Below are positions 1 to 11,759 of a DNA stretch of 64,000 nucleotides, piece after piece (position 1 is the first letter of the stretch; each line of letters starts with the position of its first letter). The DNA comes from Cryptomeria japonica (Eukaryota > Streptophyta > Pinopsida > Cupressales > Cupressaceae): assembly GCF_030272615.1 (NCBI RefSeq), contig NC_081414.1, positions 235,827,733 through 235,891,732 of the forward strand. The letters run 5' to 3'. A program made the position numbers and the translations under genes. The notes below the pieces were generated by a model. It did no database searches. It was not told the origin of the DNA and was given only the letters and a program-made list of their open reading frames with translations.

Positions 1-1453
1 GATCAAAGCTTGAGGTGAAGGAGGATGCACGCAATGCGGATAAGGAAGATCAATACTTCAAAGATTGGATGAGGAATTCAGGATAGAGATTCTAGAAGGT
101 GAAGATGAGGACTAGATCAATCATGAAGAAGATTTCACTTTGATGGTGAACAAATGAAGGAAAGCAAGCTCGAGAAATGAACACAAGGGATTTCACATCA
201 AGAAATCCGGAACTACATCAAGGAATTTCAATATCAAAGAGCGCCAAGGAAGGAAATATTTCAGGATTCCAAGACTGGGAAATTTTCCAAACATAAGGAG
301 GGAACAGTTCATGGAATTCCTTAACATAAGGATGGAATGTAAAGTATCGTAAGGGATTCCAAACATTGTGAAGATGAAGAGTGTACAAGGCAAGATGAGG
401 TGGCATCCTAGTCACCATTCGTTCAATCAAAGGGTGCCAAGTCAACATTCATTCAAGGAGGGAATAGGTGACACATGGCGCTACATCAAATATTATTTAT
501 CTTACCTACCCTCGTTTCTTATTGGCCAATGTAATGGTGGTTGTACAAACCCTAATTAGTGTTTTATCTTGTAATCTTGGCCATTGATCTCAAATCAATT
601 TGAGCCATTCATTTCTTTTTAGGCTCTATATAAACCTCATTGTCTGTCATTTGTAAGGGAGAGTTTTGTAGAATTGTTGGTATATGCAACAGCTATTTGA
701 ATCATAATCATTGTTCAATTCTTGGTGATTTTGCTCTTCAAGTGTTGTCTTTGCATTCATGGTTCTCAATTCCTCCAAGTTAGATTAGAATTTTAGATTA
801 GAATTTATTTTCATGTATGTTAGATTGAGTGGAAGATTTGTTGAATTTATTTGTGTGGAATCCTTAATCCATACCACTAGCCTCTTGCTGCTGGTAAGTG
901 CGCCTTGTGTGGTCAACTGGAAATTTAAGTAAGCTTAACTTCAGCTATTACATGTCCGTTGACAAGCATCAACTTGGATGATGTCTACGTTTGATGGTGA
1001 TAGTCTGAAAATCTTTAAGTATACCTTAGACGATTGCACTAAGCTTGTGTCAATACCTGATTGTGAGACCTCGCCTAGTTTGATTCCATTAGATTTGTTC
1101 ATCATTTCCTACATTCCTAGGCTTAGAATAGATTTCTTGAACCCTATTCCTTTTGCCTCTTTTTTAGTAAGAATTAAGTCCGGAGCTTCATTGCCAAATC
1201 CTAAGTTATCGGCATACCTATCCTGATCCATGATAAGATTGAGCATTCATTTACAACGTAAGTCCCCTTGTGATTCCAGCATTATCACATCAAACCACTG
1301 AACTTATCCACACGTCAAGACCTAACATTTCGTAACCTTGGAGTTGTCTTATTTGATCGCGAAGCATAGCATATGAGAGACTTTGTTCAAGAGAGGATAA
1401 GATACCTTGGTATTTTATTCTGTGTTCGCATGTGCATAAAACACACATCAATA
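1..1453 (+). mobile_element. GL1: 3' part of a giant LTR, cut by the window start
   Basis: This is the downstream part of a GL-family LTR. It aligns by eye with the end of the complete LTR at 4797-8888: both have a telo-box, a TATA box, a transcribed leader and a last segment reading GAGAGGATAAGAT, then TATTTTATTCTGTGT, then ACACRTCAAYA. The start lies outside the window. The end is placed at 1453, where a primer-binding-like sequence begins; the family end CGTCAACA appears here as CATCAATA. Because a leader and an ORF follow in the same direction, this is best read as the 5' LTR of an element and not a solo LTR. The boundary is inferred from comparison with the other copies. Confidence 0.75.
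547..634 (+). promoter_or_regulatory. GL1 LTR promoter: telo-box and TATA box
   Basis: AAACCCTA at 547 starts a slightly broken palindrome (AAACCCTAATTAGTGTTT). TATATAAA follows at 627-634 in the context CTCTATATAAACC. In every GL copy the telo-box lies roughly 60-80 bases upstream of the TATA box. Confidence 0.6.
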
Positions 1454-1773
1454 GAATTGGCACTAGAAGGAGAGCATGATCGCGACGAATGCCTTAACAG
1501 CTAGACTTCAGATTCTATCAATTCATGTTTACGGGAGTAATCTTAAAGACTTTTTTTCACCCTCCTCCTGCGCACAACAGAATTGGCGCTAGGAGGAGGG
1601 CCTGACAGTGAACACATGCATGAACAATTAAAGGTGATTGTTGGATTATCAAGTGGATTCACAAAGGAGGCTGGAACCAAAATGAGCTTTCAAGTTGAAT
1701 TCGAGATTTTATAGATCTCTCTTATGTCAAAAATCCAAAAAAGGTGAAAAATTTCAAAAAATAAAAATCAGAA
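1454..1773 (+). other. Leader with two primer-binding-like sites, the second inside a hairpin
   Basis: Directly after the LTR the sequence reads GAATTGGCACTAGAAGGAG (1454-1472). A near copy, GAATTGGCGCTAGGAGGAG, starts at 1580 after an LTR-end-like ACAACA. GL4 has the matching site once (GAATTGGCACAGAAGGAG, minus strand, ending at 18797), so position and conservation point to a primer binding site. I could not match it to a specific tRNA. The second copy is enclosed by a stem: CCCTCCTCCT (1560-1569) plus GCGC pairs with GCGC plus AGGAGGAGGG (1591-1600), with one bulged T. Confidence 0.5.
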
Positions 1774-1774
1774 A

Positions 1775-3625
1775 ATGGAGCGGCATCACCAAAATGAGCA
1801 GGAAGTTGATATCCTTCAACTTTGGTGGAGATTGAATGCGCAGTTGCATCCGCACAGCTTGTCCGAGTTTGTAAGGCCAGGACAATGTAGAATCCATGAG
1901 ACGAATGAACATGATGAAATGCATTGCTTGACATTCTTGTCAAGGATAGAATTGGTTCTACAAGGAAAAATCTTCTTTTGGGATGCTCTCAAGCCAGAGT
2001 TGTGCATAATGCCTAATGCTGATATCCATGGAAATGATTCTTTCTCAAGATTCAAGTTGAGAGTTCAGGAACAGATTGAGATGGGTAATGTACAACTTGA
2101 GGGCGTGTTGCTTCCCCGTTGGTGTCAGATTCACAATGCACCTCACTCAGAATTCACTTGTCTAATATGTGAAGAGGCTATCAACCAAGTCAGATGCCAA
2201 TTCGGATTGCCAATCCCATCTAGAGAAGAGTGTATTGTGGATAGATCTTGGAGTGCATACCTTGCAGCTATAGAGTATAGAAGAACACAAACACAAGGCA
2301 TCGCTACATCATCTGATAGTGAAGGAAGCCATTTGCAAGTCGATGATACAAGTCCACCTGATGATCCATGCATTGCAGTGGATAACTTTCCATATCTTGC
2401 ACCGAAGGAGGAGTATGTTGAGGAGGAAAATATCCAAGTTGAAGAGACAATGACAGGTGACGATCAAGATGTTAGTCCAACAATCAAGGAAGATAATGAT
2501 TCGCATCCATTGCAAAAGGTAGAATTCCTTGATGATTTATCACTCTCGCTACAAGAGGAGATTATTGAGAAATAAATGCAAGAAGTTTCAAGTAGCAGTC
2601 GTGGAGGAGAGAACAATCATACGGAAATATTGAGCGAAGAACTACAAGTTATCACAAGTGAGCCCGAATATGAAGAACAATTCGAGGGGACGTTGAAAGG
2701 TCTTAAGGAAAAAGTACAAGAGGAGTCATTGCCGACATTGTTCCAGGACAAGTAAGTTGTTGCAAATGGCATGATCCATCACCAACTTCGACCTCCCGAG
2801 GTATTGTTGAATGGGTTGCAAGGAGATAGTATGGATGAGCATTTAGTTTTGCAAGAAGAAGAGTTGAATGAAGAATGTCAAGCCATCAAGAAGGAAGAGA
2901 CCTCCAACATTATTGAGATAGATCCAGAGGATGATGAACAATTCAATGGGGCGCTATCACTTGAGATCATATACCAGAAGCGAATTGAGGAAATTTTTGA
3001 AGACCAGCTTATCAAGGAGAATCTCATTTTTGAGGACATGCTTATGGAGTTTCATAAAGATGTGTGGTTTATGCAAGATATTGAACTTGTTGTTGCCATG
3101 AAAGTGAAGAGTGATGAGCAATTCGAGGTTGCGCTACTTCCAGTCCTAAGGACACAAGGAGAACCAGTGAGCGAAGATTTGCATATCAAAGATGCAAGTG
3201 GAATGATCCATCACCAATGGCGACCCCCTGATGTAGTTGCCAGTTTGTTTTTTGATGAGGAACTGATGAATGCCGAGCGAGAATTCCTACCTGAGCATGA
3301 AAATCCCTAGGTTGTCTCTTTCCTTAATCCTAGCTTTGAAAGTTTTTATGATTTTGATTATGGGGTTTTTGGGAAAACAACTTGCATTTGGGTAGATCAT
3401 GGACCTAATGAATTACCCCAATTGATCATTTTGAATGGAGTTTTGATTGAATATGAGACCTGCATTGTGAGAGCTTACATTTCCATATTCAAGGATGAAT
3501 TTGCCCATTTGAGAACCATCATCATTGCCATGCTCCTGTTGCATATCCTGAGAAACCATGCAAGGTCATGTACATATGTCATTTCTTTGAGTCGTGTTCG
3601 TTCTAGGAGTTTTGTATATAGTTAG
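1775..3625 (+). pseudogene. GL-family ORF of unknown function with two Cys/His motifs
   Basis: One reading frame runs through 616 codons with only three stops: TAA at 2573, TAA at 2753 and TAG at 3308. Homology to the second copy (minus strand, 17.0-18.5 kb) continues past the stops, so this is one decayed gene. The ATG at 1775 lies at the same place as the ATG of the other copy. Residues about 35-52 contain C-R-I-H-x4-H-x3-H-C. Residues about 113-128 contain C-Q-I-H-x3-H-x3-T-C-x2-C. These look like two related metal-binding modules. The rest is acidic and rich in Glu and Gln. No gag, protease, reverse transcriptase or integrase motif is visible. Tat/Ogre-type gypsy elements often carry an extra ORF of unknown function before gag, and this may be that ORF; the link is inference. 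Confidence 0.65.
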
Positions 3626-4796
3626 AGTAGGTTTTCTTTTCGTGCATAGCTTAGAGGTTTTGTTGAGCCAGGTTGTTAATTTGCCTTGGGTCATCTGACT
3701 CAAGATCCTTTAGTGGCTCAAGTCGTTTAGTTTGCTTTAGTTAGTCGTTTTGCTTAGGTTAGGTGTCCTAAGTGGGAACCTCTATTTGTGAGATGGGTGT
3801 TGTGTTGTCTTCTAGCATGCTAGTAAGATTTTTGATCTTATGTTCGGTTCATTTCTTAGGTATCTATTCATGAAGTGCTTTTGAATCCGAGGTTGTTCCT
3901 CTCTAGCTTAGTCATTTGGTGAGGACTTGTACTTGACCAGCTACACACATTGGACATGGTTTGGCATCATGGCATGGAATGCTTGTAAGATGGTTTTTGA
4001 GGCGATTGATGCCTCCACCATGCTTCTTCATGCACCAGGTACAAATAATAGTCCTTGGTACTAGTCCCATTATGCCATGTTTCCAATTGGGGTCACAGCT
4101 ACCAGGAGGTTTCCTTCCAACAGGTTAACTTGCACTTGCACTTGTTGAGTTTGAAGTAGATGTGGATCCGGATGCCATTATGATTTTAAGTCACCTACAA
4201 CATTGGGAACAAAAAAAAGAAAACAATTATTTATCTTCATTATAGTTGAAAAAAGAATTAATTTGCCATTACAGTTGAAAAAAGAACAAACTAAGAAGAA
4301 TTAAAAGTCTCTATGCTTAAAACTGTATTTAAAAACCTATATTAAAAATCTAATAATTAAAACTTAAAATTAAAATTATATTAAAAACTTAAAATTAAAA
4401 CTATATTAAAGTCTTGATCATGCATTGCGGTATTATTTGTTGAACCATTTATCAGTACTTTATCTTACTGTGATTCTTAGATCGAAACATTTTAGATCTA
4501 TAAGTTTATTATGGAACTATCATAAACTACTATTGCTGTTACTGTCACAAGCTGCTGCTGTTACTATCGTAGACTGTTGTTGTTCCTCTAACAGAACCTT
4601 TTGCAGAAAATGAATAGGAAAATTAAATCAGTTTTTTATCTAGGCAGTTCCTGTGAGTTTTAGTTGCATTTCATCCTCACCTCACTATGTATAGCCCTTG
4701 TGCATATAGCCATGACATCTTTCGCAAGTTTATGCCCTTGGTTTGACACTTAGACCAAACTGAACCTTATTATCATGAATTAAATCTATTTCACTT
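3626..4796. other. Internal or flanking element DNA without a recognisable gene
   Basis: The first 500 bases continue the G/T-rich style of the ORF's 3' side and are probably still internal to the GL1 element. From about 4180 to 4640 the sequence becomes very AT-rich. I see no coding signal. The last five bases, CACTT (4792-4796), are the target-site copy of the solo LTR that follows. Confidence 0.4.
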
Positions 4797-5240
4797 TGTT
4801 GTGACGTTTTCACACATCGCCCCATTGCAAATGGGGACCCATGTTTTTGCTCGTTTTGCTCGTTTTCGCTTTGCTTTTTAGGGTTTTGGTTTAGTTTGTC
4901 AGTTGTCTGGATTAGGGTCAAGCCTTAGGGTTTTTTCATTTTGACGTTTTCAGGCCAGAATCCAGTCAGTCTTGAGAGCTTTTGAGCTTCCTTTCGTAGG
5001 ATGCAATTTTGAATAAAGTGAATTCGCTAGAATGGTCTATTTTCAATTGGAATTTTGAATGCATAGTCCTAAATTTGTCTAAGTGTGAATGATGAAATTG
5101 TGAATTTTGTCCAATTGAGTATGTTTGACCAAATTTTGAGTTTTTTGATATTTGATCCCGGGCATCGGAAATGATTTGTTTTTGCCTTGTGAAGTGATTA
5201 AACTTGTGAAATCATGATATTTTGGCCTGTAAGAGCAAAA

Positions 5241-6825
5241 TCGCTCCTGTCCCTCAGTGAAGGACCGGAGCTCGTTTTCAAAAATCTTACTGTCTCTGTA
5301 GGATCAAGATGATTTTTCAAGTAGAAATGGTAAAGAAAGGCGTGATCTTTCCGTTGAATATAAATTGAAGAATTTCACGAACACGGAAATGCCCCAGGAG
5401 TTAAAATCGCTCTTGTCCTTCAGTGAAGGACCGGAGCTCAAAATCAAATATTGCTTTGTCCTTGCAGGATTTTAACAACTTGACGATTTGAAGAGGTCCA
5501 AGGAAGTGCATTTTACCAGTTGAATATAATTTGAAGACACAAACATGAAGAAAAGTGGACCAAAATGCAAAATCGCTCCTGTCCCTCAGTCAGGGACCAG
5601 GGCGAAGTTCAGTGTAGCTCCCGTCCCTCTCCCAGGGACCAGAGCAAAATTCCTTATAAGGCATGTTTTAGGCAAAGATCAAGCAAGTTTAGGGTTTGAG
5701 GCAAGCAAAGACGGTGTTACGGATTCGTTGAAGACAAAATTGAAGATTGCAAGACACCAAATGGGACCTATATTAGCCTGGGCGCTCCTGTCCCTCAGTC
5801 AGGGACCAGAGCGATTTTTACCTTAGACAAATTTCTTGCCAAGTTACAATGAATTCCAAGCCATGGATGAATGAAAAGATACATTACGAATCCGTTGAAG
5901 ATAAATTTTGAAGTTGGCAAAATGTGATAGAGCCTACAAGTACAAATTCGCTCCTGTCCCTCAGCCAGGGACCAGGGTGATATCTTAGTTATGTGCCTTT
6001 CCTCCAAGTTTAAAACCACTCCAAGTCAAGGTGAAAGGTGGCAAGGACGTTTTGAAGCGTCTCAATGAAGAACGAAGTATCAAAGGTCGCCAATATTGAA
6101 AGAATTACATCAAGTGTCCAAGTTCGCTCCTGTCCCTCAGGCAGGGACCAGAGCGAAATTTTCATGAGGGCCTAAATTTTGAAGGTTTATCAAGTTTCAA
6201 GTGGCCAAGAGGGATCAAGGGACTTCATTTTACACGATGAAAGCAATGGCAAGTTGATGAAAGCAAGCATGAGCCCCAGGACATTGAAGTTCGCTCCTGT
6301 CCCTCAGTCAGGGACCAGGGCGATATTTACTATATTTGCCAATTCATTCAAAATTCGTGCCAAGTCAAGGTTGTATAAGGTTGCACAAGGTCTAAAGAAA
6401 ATGATATGCAAAGAAGTTAAACGTCGAAGGGTGATCAAATTGAGTCCAGAGCCTAGATCGCTCCTGTCCCTCATCAAGGGACCAGGGCGATTCTCATTAA
6501 ATCATTCGTTTTCCTTCAAGATCACGTCAAAGTCAAGGTTCGCAAGATCAAGGATATCATTTACAAGGTGATGAACAAGGAGTAAAACTTGAGAAATAGC
6601 AAATGTTGGCCAGAGCATGAAGTTCGCTCCTGTCCCTCACCAAGGGACCAGGGCGATATCCACCTTAGAGGGCATTCATCCACCAAATCAAGACGATCAA
6701 GCTCGAGTTTTTTGACAAACATGCCGGTTTTAACGTGAAGATGGATGTTTTGAACATAAAAGTAAGAAGAATCAAGATCAAGGTGATAATTCGCTCCTGT
6801 CCCTTGGTCAGGGACCAGAGCGATA
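5241..6825 (+). repeat. Array of 11 hairpin units, period 166-167 bp, inside GL2
   Basis: The hairpin consensus is TCGCTCCTGTCCCT, a 4-6 base loop, then AGGGACCAGAGCGA; the two halves pair with a central mismatch. Starts are 5241, 5407, 5573, 5615, 5782, 5948, 6124, 6291, 6458, 6624 and 6791. Apart from one 42-base doublet (5573/5615) and one 176-base gap, every interval is 166 or 167 bases. Spacers are much more diverged than the hairpins but share a motif near GTTGAATATAAATTGAAG. Short reading frames across the array (for example 5545-5826) repeat an APVPQSGTRAKF-like peptide; I take these as a by-product of the repeats and not as genes. Confidence 0.9.
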
Positions 6826-7924
6826 GGTTTGTGTCCTTACCTCTTCCAAATTTGGCGCTAAAACATTCTTTAGATTTTATTAAATGCCAAAATCAAAAAA
6901 AAAATTCAATTAAAATAGCATTTAAAATTAGCGCATGGGCCTTTATTAATTAATTTTTGCCTTTTAAAAATCGAGTCTATTTAAAATTATAGGCATTAAA
7001 TTAATTAATTATAAATAAAAATGGGGCGCTTGATTTAAAATTTGTTTCATTTTACAAGGGTCAGCCTTTAAGTTTATTTTAAATTTGCCTTATTCACCAA
7101 AGTCGGCCTAGGGTCAATATGAAGGTGAGCGCCTATAAAGGAGGAGTAGTTTATTTCATTTTCACATCATCATTTATCATCTTTTCATATGCGATTTGGA
7201 GTATACAAAGGAAATGCGAAATTATCATTCAAGAGGAAGTGCGAATTGTGTTCAGGGCGCGAGTATTATCAAAAGGAGAGTACGTGCGGACCTTGGTTAG
7301 AGTTAAGGCAAGCTTGCCAAGGACATTGAAGAACACATCAAAGACTCCAAGGGTGGCGAATTGATAAAGAGGACGTTCCTTATCCTTGAAGATCACGTTG
7401 AAGGCTTCTAACGTTAATTTTGCCTAGGCAAATTCCTCATTTTGCATTTAGTGTTAGCTCTCAAGAGAGGCATCAAATGGAGATCTCATCAAGGAAAATC
7501 AAGTCGGATCAAGGACGATCTTCACCGGGACGATCAAGCCAGGACAGGGGCGACCTCTTTCAATCCAGCGTTCCAAGGCGAGGTACATCATCATCCTGCA
7601 CATCAAGGACACATGGAGTTAGGACAAGGGCTCGTTGAAGAAGCAAATAATTTTAGAAGAGTTAATCAAAGATAACTTCTCAACGCTACCAAATTGAGTA
7701 TCAACCAAGTGTCAGACGAGGTGGCATCCTAGTCATCACGTCTCCAATCAGTGAGGTCCACCTCAGCATGTCCAGATTCAATGTACTTAACTCATGGAAG
7801 GTGGCACAAACTCCGATGTACCTACCCCGGCTATCCATTGGTTGATTTTTCTAGAGGGGACATGTGTCCAAGCAATACAATTTTATCATTGGTCAAGCAT
7901 TAAATGTTATGTAATGGTTGTAAC

Positions 7925-8014
7925 AAACCCTAATTAGGGTTTTCATTGTAAAATCTTGGCCATTGATCTTGAATTGGTCAAAGCCATCAAATTGTATTGA
8001 GGGCACTATATAAG
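7925..8014 (+). promoter_or_regulatory. GL2 LTR promoter: perfect telo-box palindrome and TATA box
   Basis: AAACCCTA (7925-7932) and TAGGGTTT (7935-7942) form a perfect 18-base inverted repeat. TATATAAG follows at 8007-8014 in the context CACTATATAAGCC. RNA start would be about 30 bases further on. Confidence 0.65.
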
Positions 8015-8982
8015 CCCTGGCATTTCATTTTGTAAAGGCTAATTAGAAATAATTAGAGAGAGTTGTAAATAATAGAAAGCAGTTAGTAGATAGAGAGTAG
8101 TTAGAAATTGATAGAATAGTGATTAGAGTAGAATAGGAGGACAAGGCAAGAAATTGTTGCCATTGATTGTAAACAAACTCCATTTTCATTGAAGTAATGG
8201 TGAAGTGTGTCGTTTCTTGCAATTTGCATGGTTTCTTGTTGAGTCTTCAATCCTAGATGGTAGATGATTAGATGAATGGAGGAAATGCGATTGATTAATG
8301 GTGGAATTCGTATATCCATACTACTAGCAGTTTGTTGATTGCAGACTTGCCTTGTGTAGTCAACTGGAATCATTCAGCTTAAGCTCAATTTCAATTTGTC
8401 GCTTCTTCATTGATATGCATCAACTTGATGGTGTCTATGCCTGCGGTGATGATTTGAACATCATAAAGCTTCCCTTAGAAGATCGCACTAGCCTTGTGGA
8501 GATGGTCCATTGATGTCAAAACAAGATCTAGTTAGAGTTTCATCAAAAATCAAATCATTGCTCCTACATTCTTAGTATTAGGATTAGATCTTCTCTTCGC
8601 CCTCATCCTTTTTCCATTTTTTCAAATCTAAGCTAGTAAGAGCCTGTGTTCCAGCAAAGCAGATCGGAAGTTCAATCATCAGATGTAAGTCCCCTTGTGA
8701 TTCTAGCAAATCACATCATACCGCTGGAGCTTATCCACACGTAGAGACCCTACTAACCAGAACATTGGAGTCATCCTAACTGATCCTTCATGCGAATCTT
8801 CAGCAGTTAGAGACTTTATTCAAGAGAGGATAAGATGCCTTTGGGTATTTTATTCTGTGTATGATTGTGTATAAAATACACGTCAACACACTTTTAACCC
8901 CAGTTTTGGCCTATCAGATTCAACCGAAGATTTGGCATGAATACAAGCTTAATTCCAAACTCCCTACTAGAGGTGCTAAATC

Positions 8983-9747
8983 TGTTAATGTTTATATCAG
9001 ATTTGAATATAGGATCTTTTAAATCTTATTAATGCAATTTCCACTTCTTATATCACTATAAGGATCCTGTCATATATCAATTAATTTAACATGAACTGTT
9101 GTACAATGATCAATTAAAACTGATATTAATCTTATTGCAATTTTACATGAAAATAGAATCAAGTAATATATTAAATTTCCAACAGCAAATGGCCTGCAAT
9201 ATTCTGGGAGGCAGTCGATATTGTTTCTGCACTGTAATTATTCTGTACATCCACAATACGATTGTCTCCCTCCTTATATAAGGAGAGAGACATGCCTTCG
9301 TAGAGGCATGCCTCTACGTGGATCATGTCCACGTAGAGACATGTCTCTCGGTCGTGTAAGAACACGTCGATACGTAATGTAATGCAGTCGATAATTATTG
9401 GTAACCAATTTGCATTTGTTACATTGTTAATATGATTTGCTAAATGCACATAATCTGATCGATAGTAAATATCGATAAGCATATGATTAAATGTTATTTG
9501 ATATAATCAAATTAATTATGTGTATATTTAATAATATATAGTTATACATTATTAAATATATACATATGATTAATTCATAATCATATTTCAAGATTAATAT
9601 TTAAGCAAGAATCTTATTAAATACATAATGCAAATAATGGATTAATACTTTTAGAGGATAGATATCAAATGCTTAAGGCCGATAGGCCATTTAAGCATTT
9701 GATTTCATCGATTAGAATTATCTGATTGAAGCTACAAAACATTAGCA
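8983..9747. mobile_element. Solo LTR (765 bp) inserted in a LINE relic
   Basis: It begins TGTTAATGTTTATATC and ends CTACAAAACATTAGCA, so the termini are inverted copies (TGTTAATGTTT against TGCTAATGTTT). The same five bases, AAATC, flank it at 8978-8982 and 9748-9752. The terminal sequence resembles the 3' LTR at 29998-30176, which follows a copia-like 3' domain, so a Ty1/copia origin is likely. It carries a TATA box inside a palindrome (9264-9291) followed by three more palindromes. There are no internal genes. Part of it is repeated in the tandem duplication that follows. Confidence 0.85.
9264..9348 (+). promoter_or_regulatory. TATA box inside a run of four palindromes
   Basis: 9264-9291 is a 28-base inverted repeat with one mismatched pair, centred on CCTTATATAAGG. 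Next come CATGCCT/AGGCATG (9291-9310), CTCTACGTGGA/TCCACGTAGAG with a 5-base loop (9312-9338), and the perfect palindrome AGAGACATGTCTCT (9335-9348). They span the TATA box and the presumed 5' end of the transcript. Confidence 0.6.
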
Positions 9748-10389
9748 AAATCACCCTAGAGAAAGAACACCAAAAGAAAATATGTGGGGCACATTCTTCA
9801 CCATTATTACAAAGACACAGATAGAAGGCCCTTGTAAGCTTCTCTTCCTTAAATTCATGATCCACGTAGAGACATGTCTCTCGGTCGTGTAAGAACACGC
9901 CGATACGTAATGTAATGCAGTCGATAATTATTGGTAACCAATTTGCATTTGTTACATTGTTAATATGATTTGCTAAATGCACATAATCTGATCGATAGTA
10001 AATATCGATAAGCATATGATTAAATGTTATTTGATATAATCAAATTAATTATGTGTATATTTAATAATATATAGTTATACATTATTAAATATCTACATAT
10101 GATTAATTCATAATCATTTTTCAAGATTAATATTTAAGCGAGAATCTTATTAAATACATAATGCAAATAATGGATTAATACTTGTAGAGGATAGATATCA
10201 AATGCTTAAGGCCGATAGGCCATTTAAGCATTTGATTTCATCGATTAGAATTATCTGATTGAAGCTACAAAACATTAGCAAAATCACCCTAGAGAAAGAG
10301 CACCAAAAGAAAATATGTGGGGCACATTCTTCACCATTATTACAAAGACACAGATAGAAGGCCCCTGTAAGCTTCTCTTCCTTAAATTC
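9328..10389. repeat. 529-bp tandem duplication across an LTR-LINE junction
   Basis: 9328-9856 and 9861-10389 are both 529 bases and differ at fewer than a dozen positions by eye. Each unit contains the last 420 bases of the solo LTR, its AAATC duplication and about 100 bases of LINE sequence. The duplication therefore happened after the LTR had inserted. Only ATGA separates the copies. Confidence 0.9.
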
Positions 10390-11211
10390 TCCCAATTTAG
10401 GTATCTATTCTGCACAACCAGCCACAAAAAGAACTTACATTTGGGCCAAGCAAATTTGTTCCACACTTGTTTCCACCATGGAATGCCGACCCTCGCATAC
10501 ATCTACCTATCTAACTCCAGATAGCTTGAGGCAACTGAAAACTTGCCCTTTGAATTAGGACCCCAAGGCAGAGCATCCCTCCGTTTTAGGGAATCACACA
10601 CTCTACTAGCCAAAATCCTAGCTAGCTCTTGCCAAGCCTCCTCCATACCTCTAGGCGACCACTTGTGAGGATCTTTCCATCTAAACACCTCCACTTAATC
10701 CAAGTGTTGAACAACTTTATATTCTTCAACCTTGCTCCAGCCAGCTTCAAGAAAACTGTCACAAAGGGACTATAAGTGCGGAAACATTGATATGATAGGG
10801 GGATGACCATTACAAGAATCATATCGAAAAAGAGCTTCAAAGTCCTTATTACACATCCAGAAGAGACCTTGTTTGATTATCTTAGCTCCTCTTTTAAGAG
10901 TATACCAGATCATAAATCCCTTCCCCACAAGGCTACATTGGGGAACATCAATACTGTTCTCCCCCTTTAGATACTTGTTAGTAAGAATTCTGGCTGAAAT
11001 GATCCTAGTTTATGCACCGCCGCCAATATAATTTAGGAACTAAGACCTGATCACTCAAATCCACTAGATGAAGACCGAGACCTCCCTCTAGCTTTAGCCT
11101 ACAAAAAGACTCCCACTTAACCAAGCTCCACTTAGATGAAAGCAAATTGCCTGCCCATAAGAATTGATGGGAGAGGGTATCAAATTCCTTAATGAAGCTT
11201 GAAGGAGTGAT
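9748..11211 (-). pseudogene. LINE relic: end of reverse transcriptase and zf-RVT domain
   Basis: Read on the minus strand, 11220-11005 gives FLWAG...KWSLVKWESFC..LKLEGGLGL...LYWR, the conserved block after the reverse transcriptase core of plant non-LTR elements. 10694-10503 gives the DALPWGPNSKGKFSVASSY block. 10502-10286 gives WWKQVWNKFAWPKCKFFLW and the C-x2-C...H-x4-C arrangement (VFVIMVKN / CNNGEECAPHIFFWCSF in neighbouring frames) of the zf-RVT domain. Frames are broken by frameshifts and stops. The domain order is correct for a minus-strand LINE ORF2. An LTR interrupts the zf-RVT part at 9747, and a small LTR cuts the upstream part at 11212. The endonuclease and RT core are not in the window. 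Confidence 0.8.
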
Positions 11212-11355
11212 TGCAAACAAAATTAAAGAAGAATTTCATTATAATAATTAGTATTATATTACATTCAATATATTGGCTTTATAAAGCTATTATTCACCCA
11301 ACTAACTAACCTATTGACTTATTTATTAGACGTAAACCTTAATTTCCTAACAACA
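11212..11355 (-). mobile_element. Short LTR-like sequence, minus orientation
   Basis: On the minus strand the segment starts TGTTGTTAGGAAATTAAGG directly after a purine run (TTAAGGGGG, 11356-11364) and ends TTTTGTTTGCA. This is the arrangement of polypurine tract plus 3' LTR in copia-type elements. It interrupts the LINE relic. I found no second LTR, so the element is truncated or the call is wrong. Confidence 0.4.
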
Positions 11356-11759
11356 CCCCCTTAAGGTTTACATAATGAAAAAAAAATAGAAAAATATTGT
11401 ATCAGCATCAACCTAAACTTCTCTTCCTAGGTAAATGGCCTACTTATCCAGCTTTGCATAAACATTAACCCAAACTTCTCTATTTAGGCAAATGTCTTAA
11501 TTAATCAACTCTACGTCAGTATTAACCCAAACTCCTCATGTCTGGAAAATGTTATGATTATCCAACATTTACCTGTGAATCGGGACACAGTTCATTATTC
11601 ATAAGAAAATAACCAACCAATTGTGAATCGAGACTTGCTCAATTATCCTCATTAAGACAACCACCAAGCAAATTTGTATCGAAACTAACTCAATTATCCG
11701 CAGTAACACACCTGCAAAACTATGGATCGAGACAAACTCAATTATCCATAGCCAGTATG
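11356..11759. other. Element debris, no gene
   Basis: There is a loosely repeated motif (AACCCAAACTYCTC, AATTATCC, ATCGAGAC) at irregular spacing and no open frame of note. It could be the 3' untranslated part of the element whose LTR is at 11212-11355. Confidence 0.3.

Larger units (their letters stand above)
4797..8888 (+). mobile_element. GL2: complete 4.1-kb solo LTR
   Basis: The LTR starts TGTTGTGACGTTTTCACACA and ends ACACGTCAACA. It is flanked by the same five bases, CACTT, at 4792-4796 and 8889-8893. LTR termini plus a 5-bp duplication on both sides and no internal genes mean a solo LTR left by recombination between the two LTRs of an element. At 4092 bases it is among the longer plant LTRs; Ogre elements reach several kb. 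In order it holds the start block with CCCATTGCAAATGGGG (about 4823-4838), the hairpin array (5241-6825), an AT-rich stretch (6880-7060), the promoter (7925-8014) and a transcribed leader of about 870 bases. Confidence 0.92.

Noticed and set aside
4801-4850. CCCATTGCAAATGGGG and TGTGACG as a host gene promoter
   Set aside because: The same block marks the outer end of four GL LTRs with target duplications, so it is an LTR terminus.
9099-10015. Two near-identical minus-strand proteins starting MLIDIYYRSDYVHL
   Set aside because: They are LTR and LINE sequence within the 529-bp tandem duplication, read in a chance open frame.
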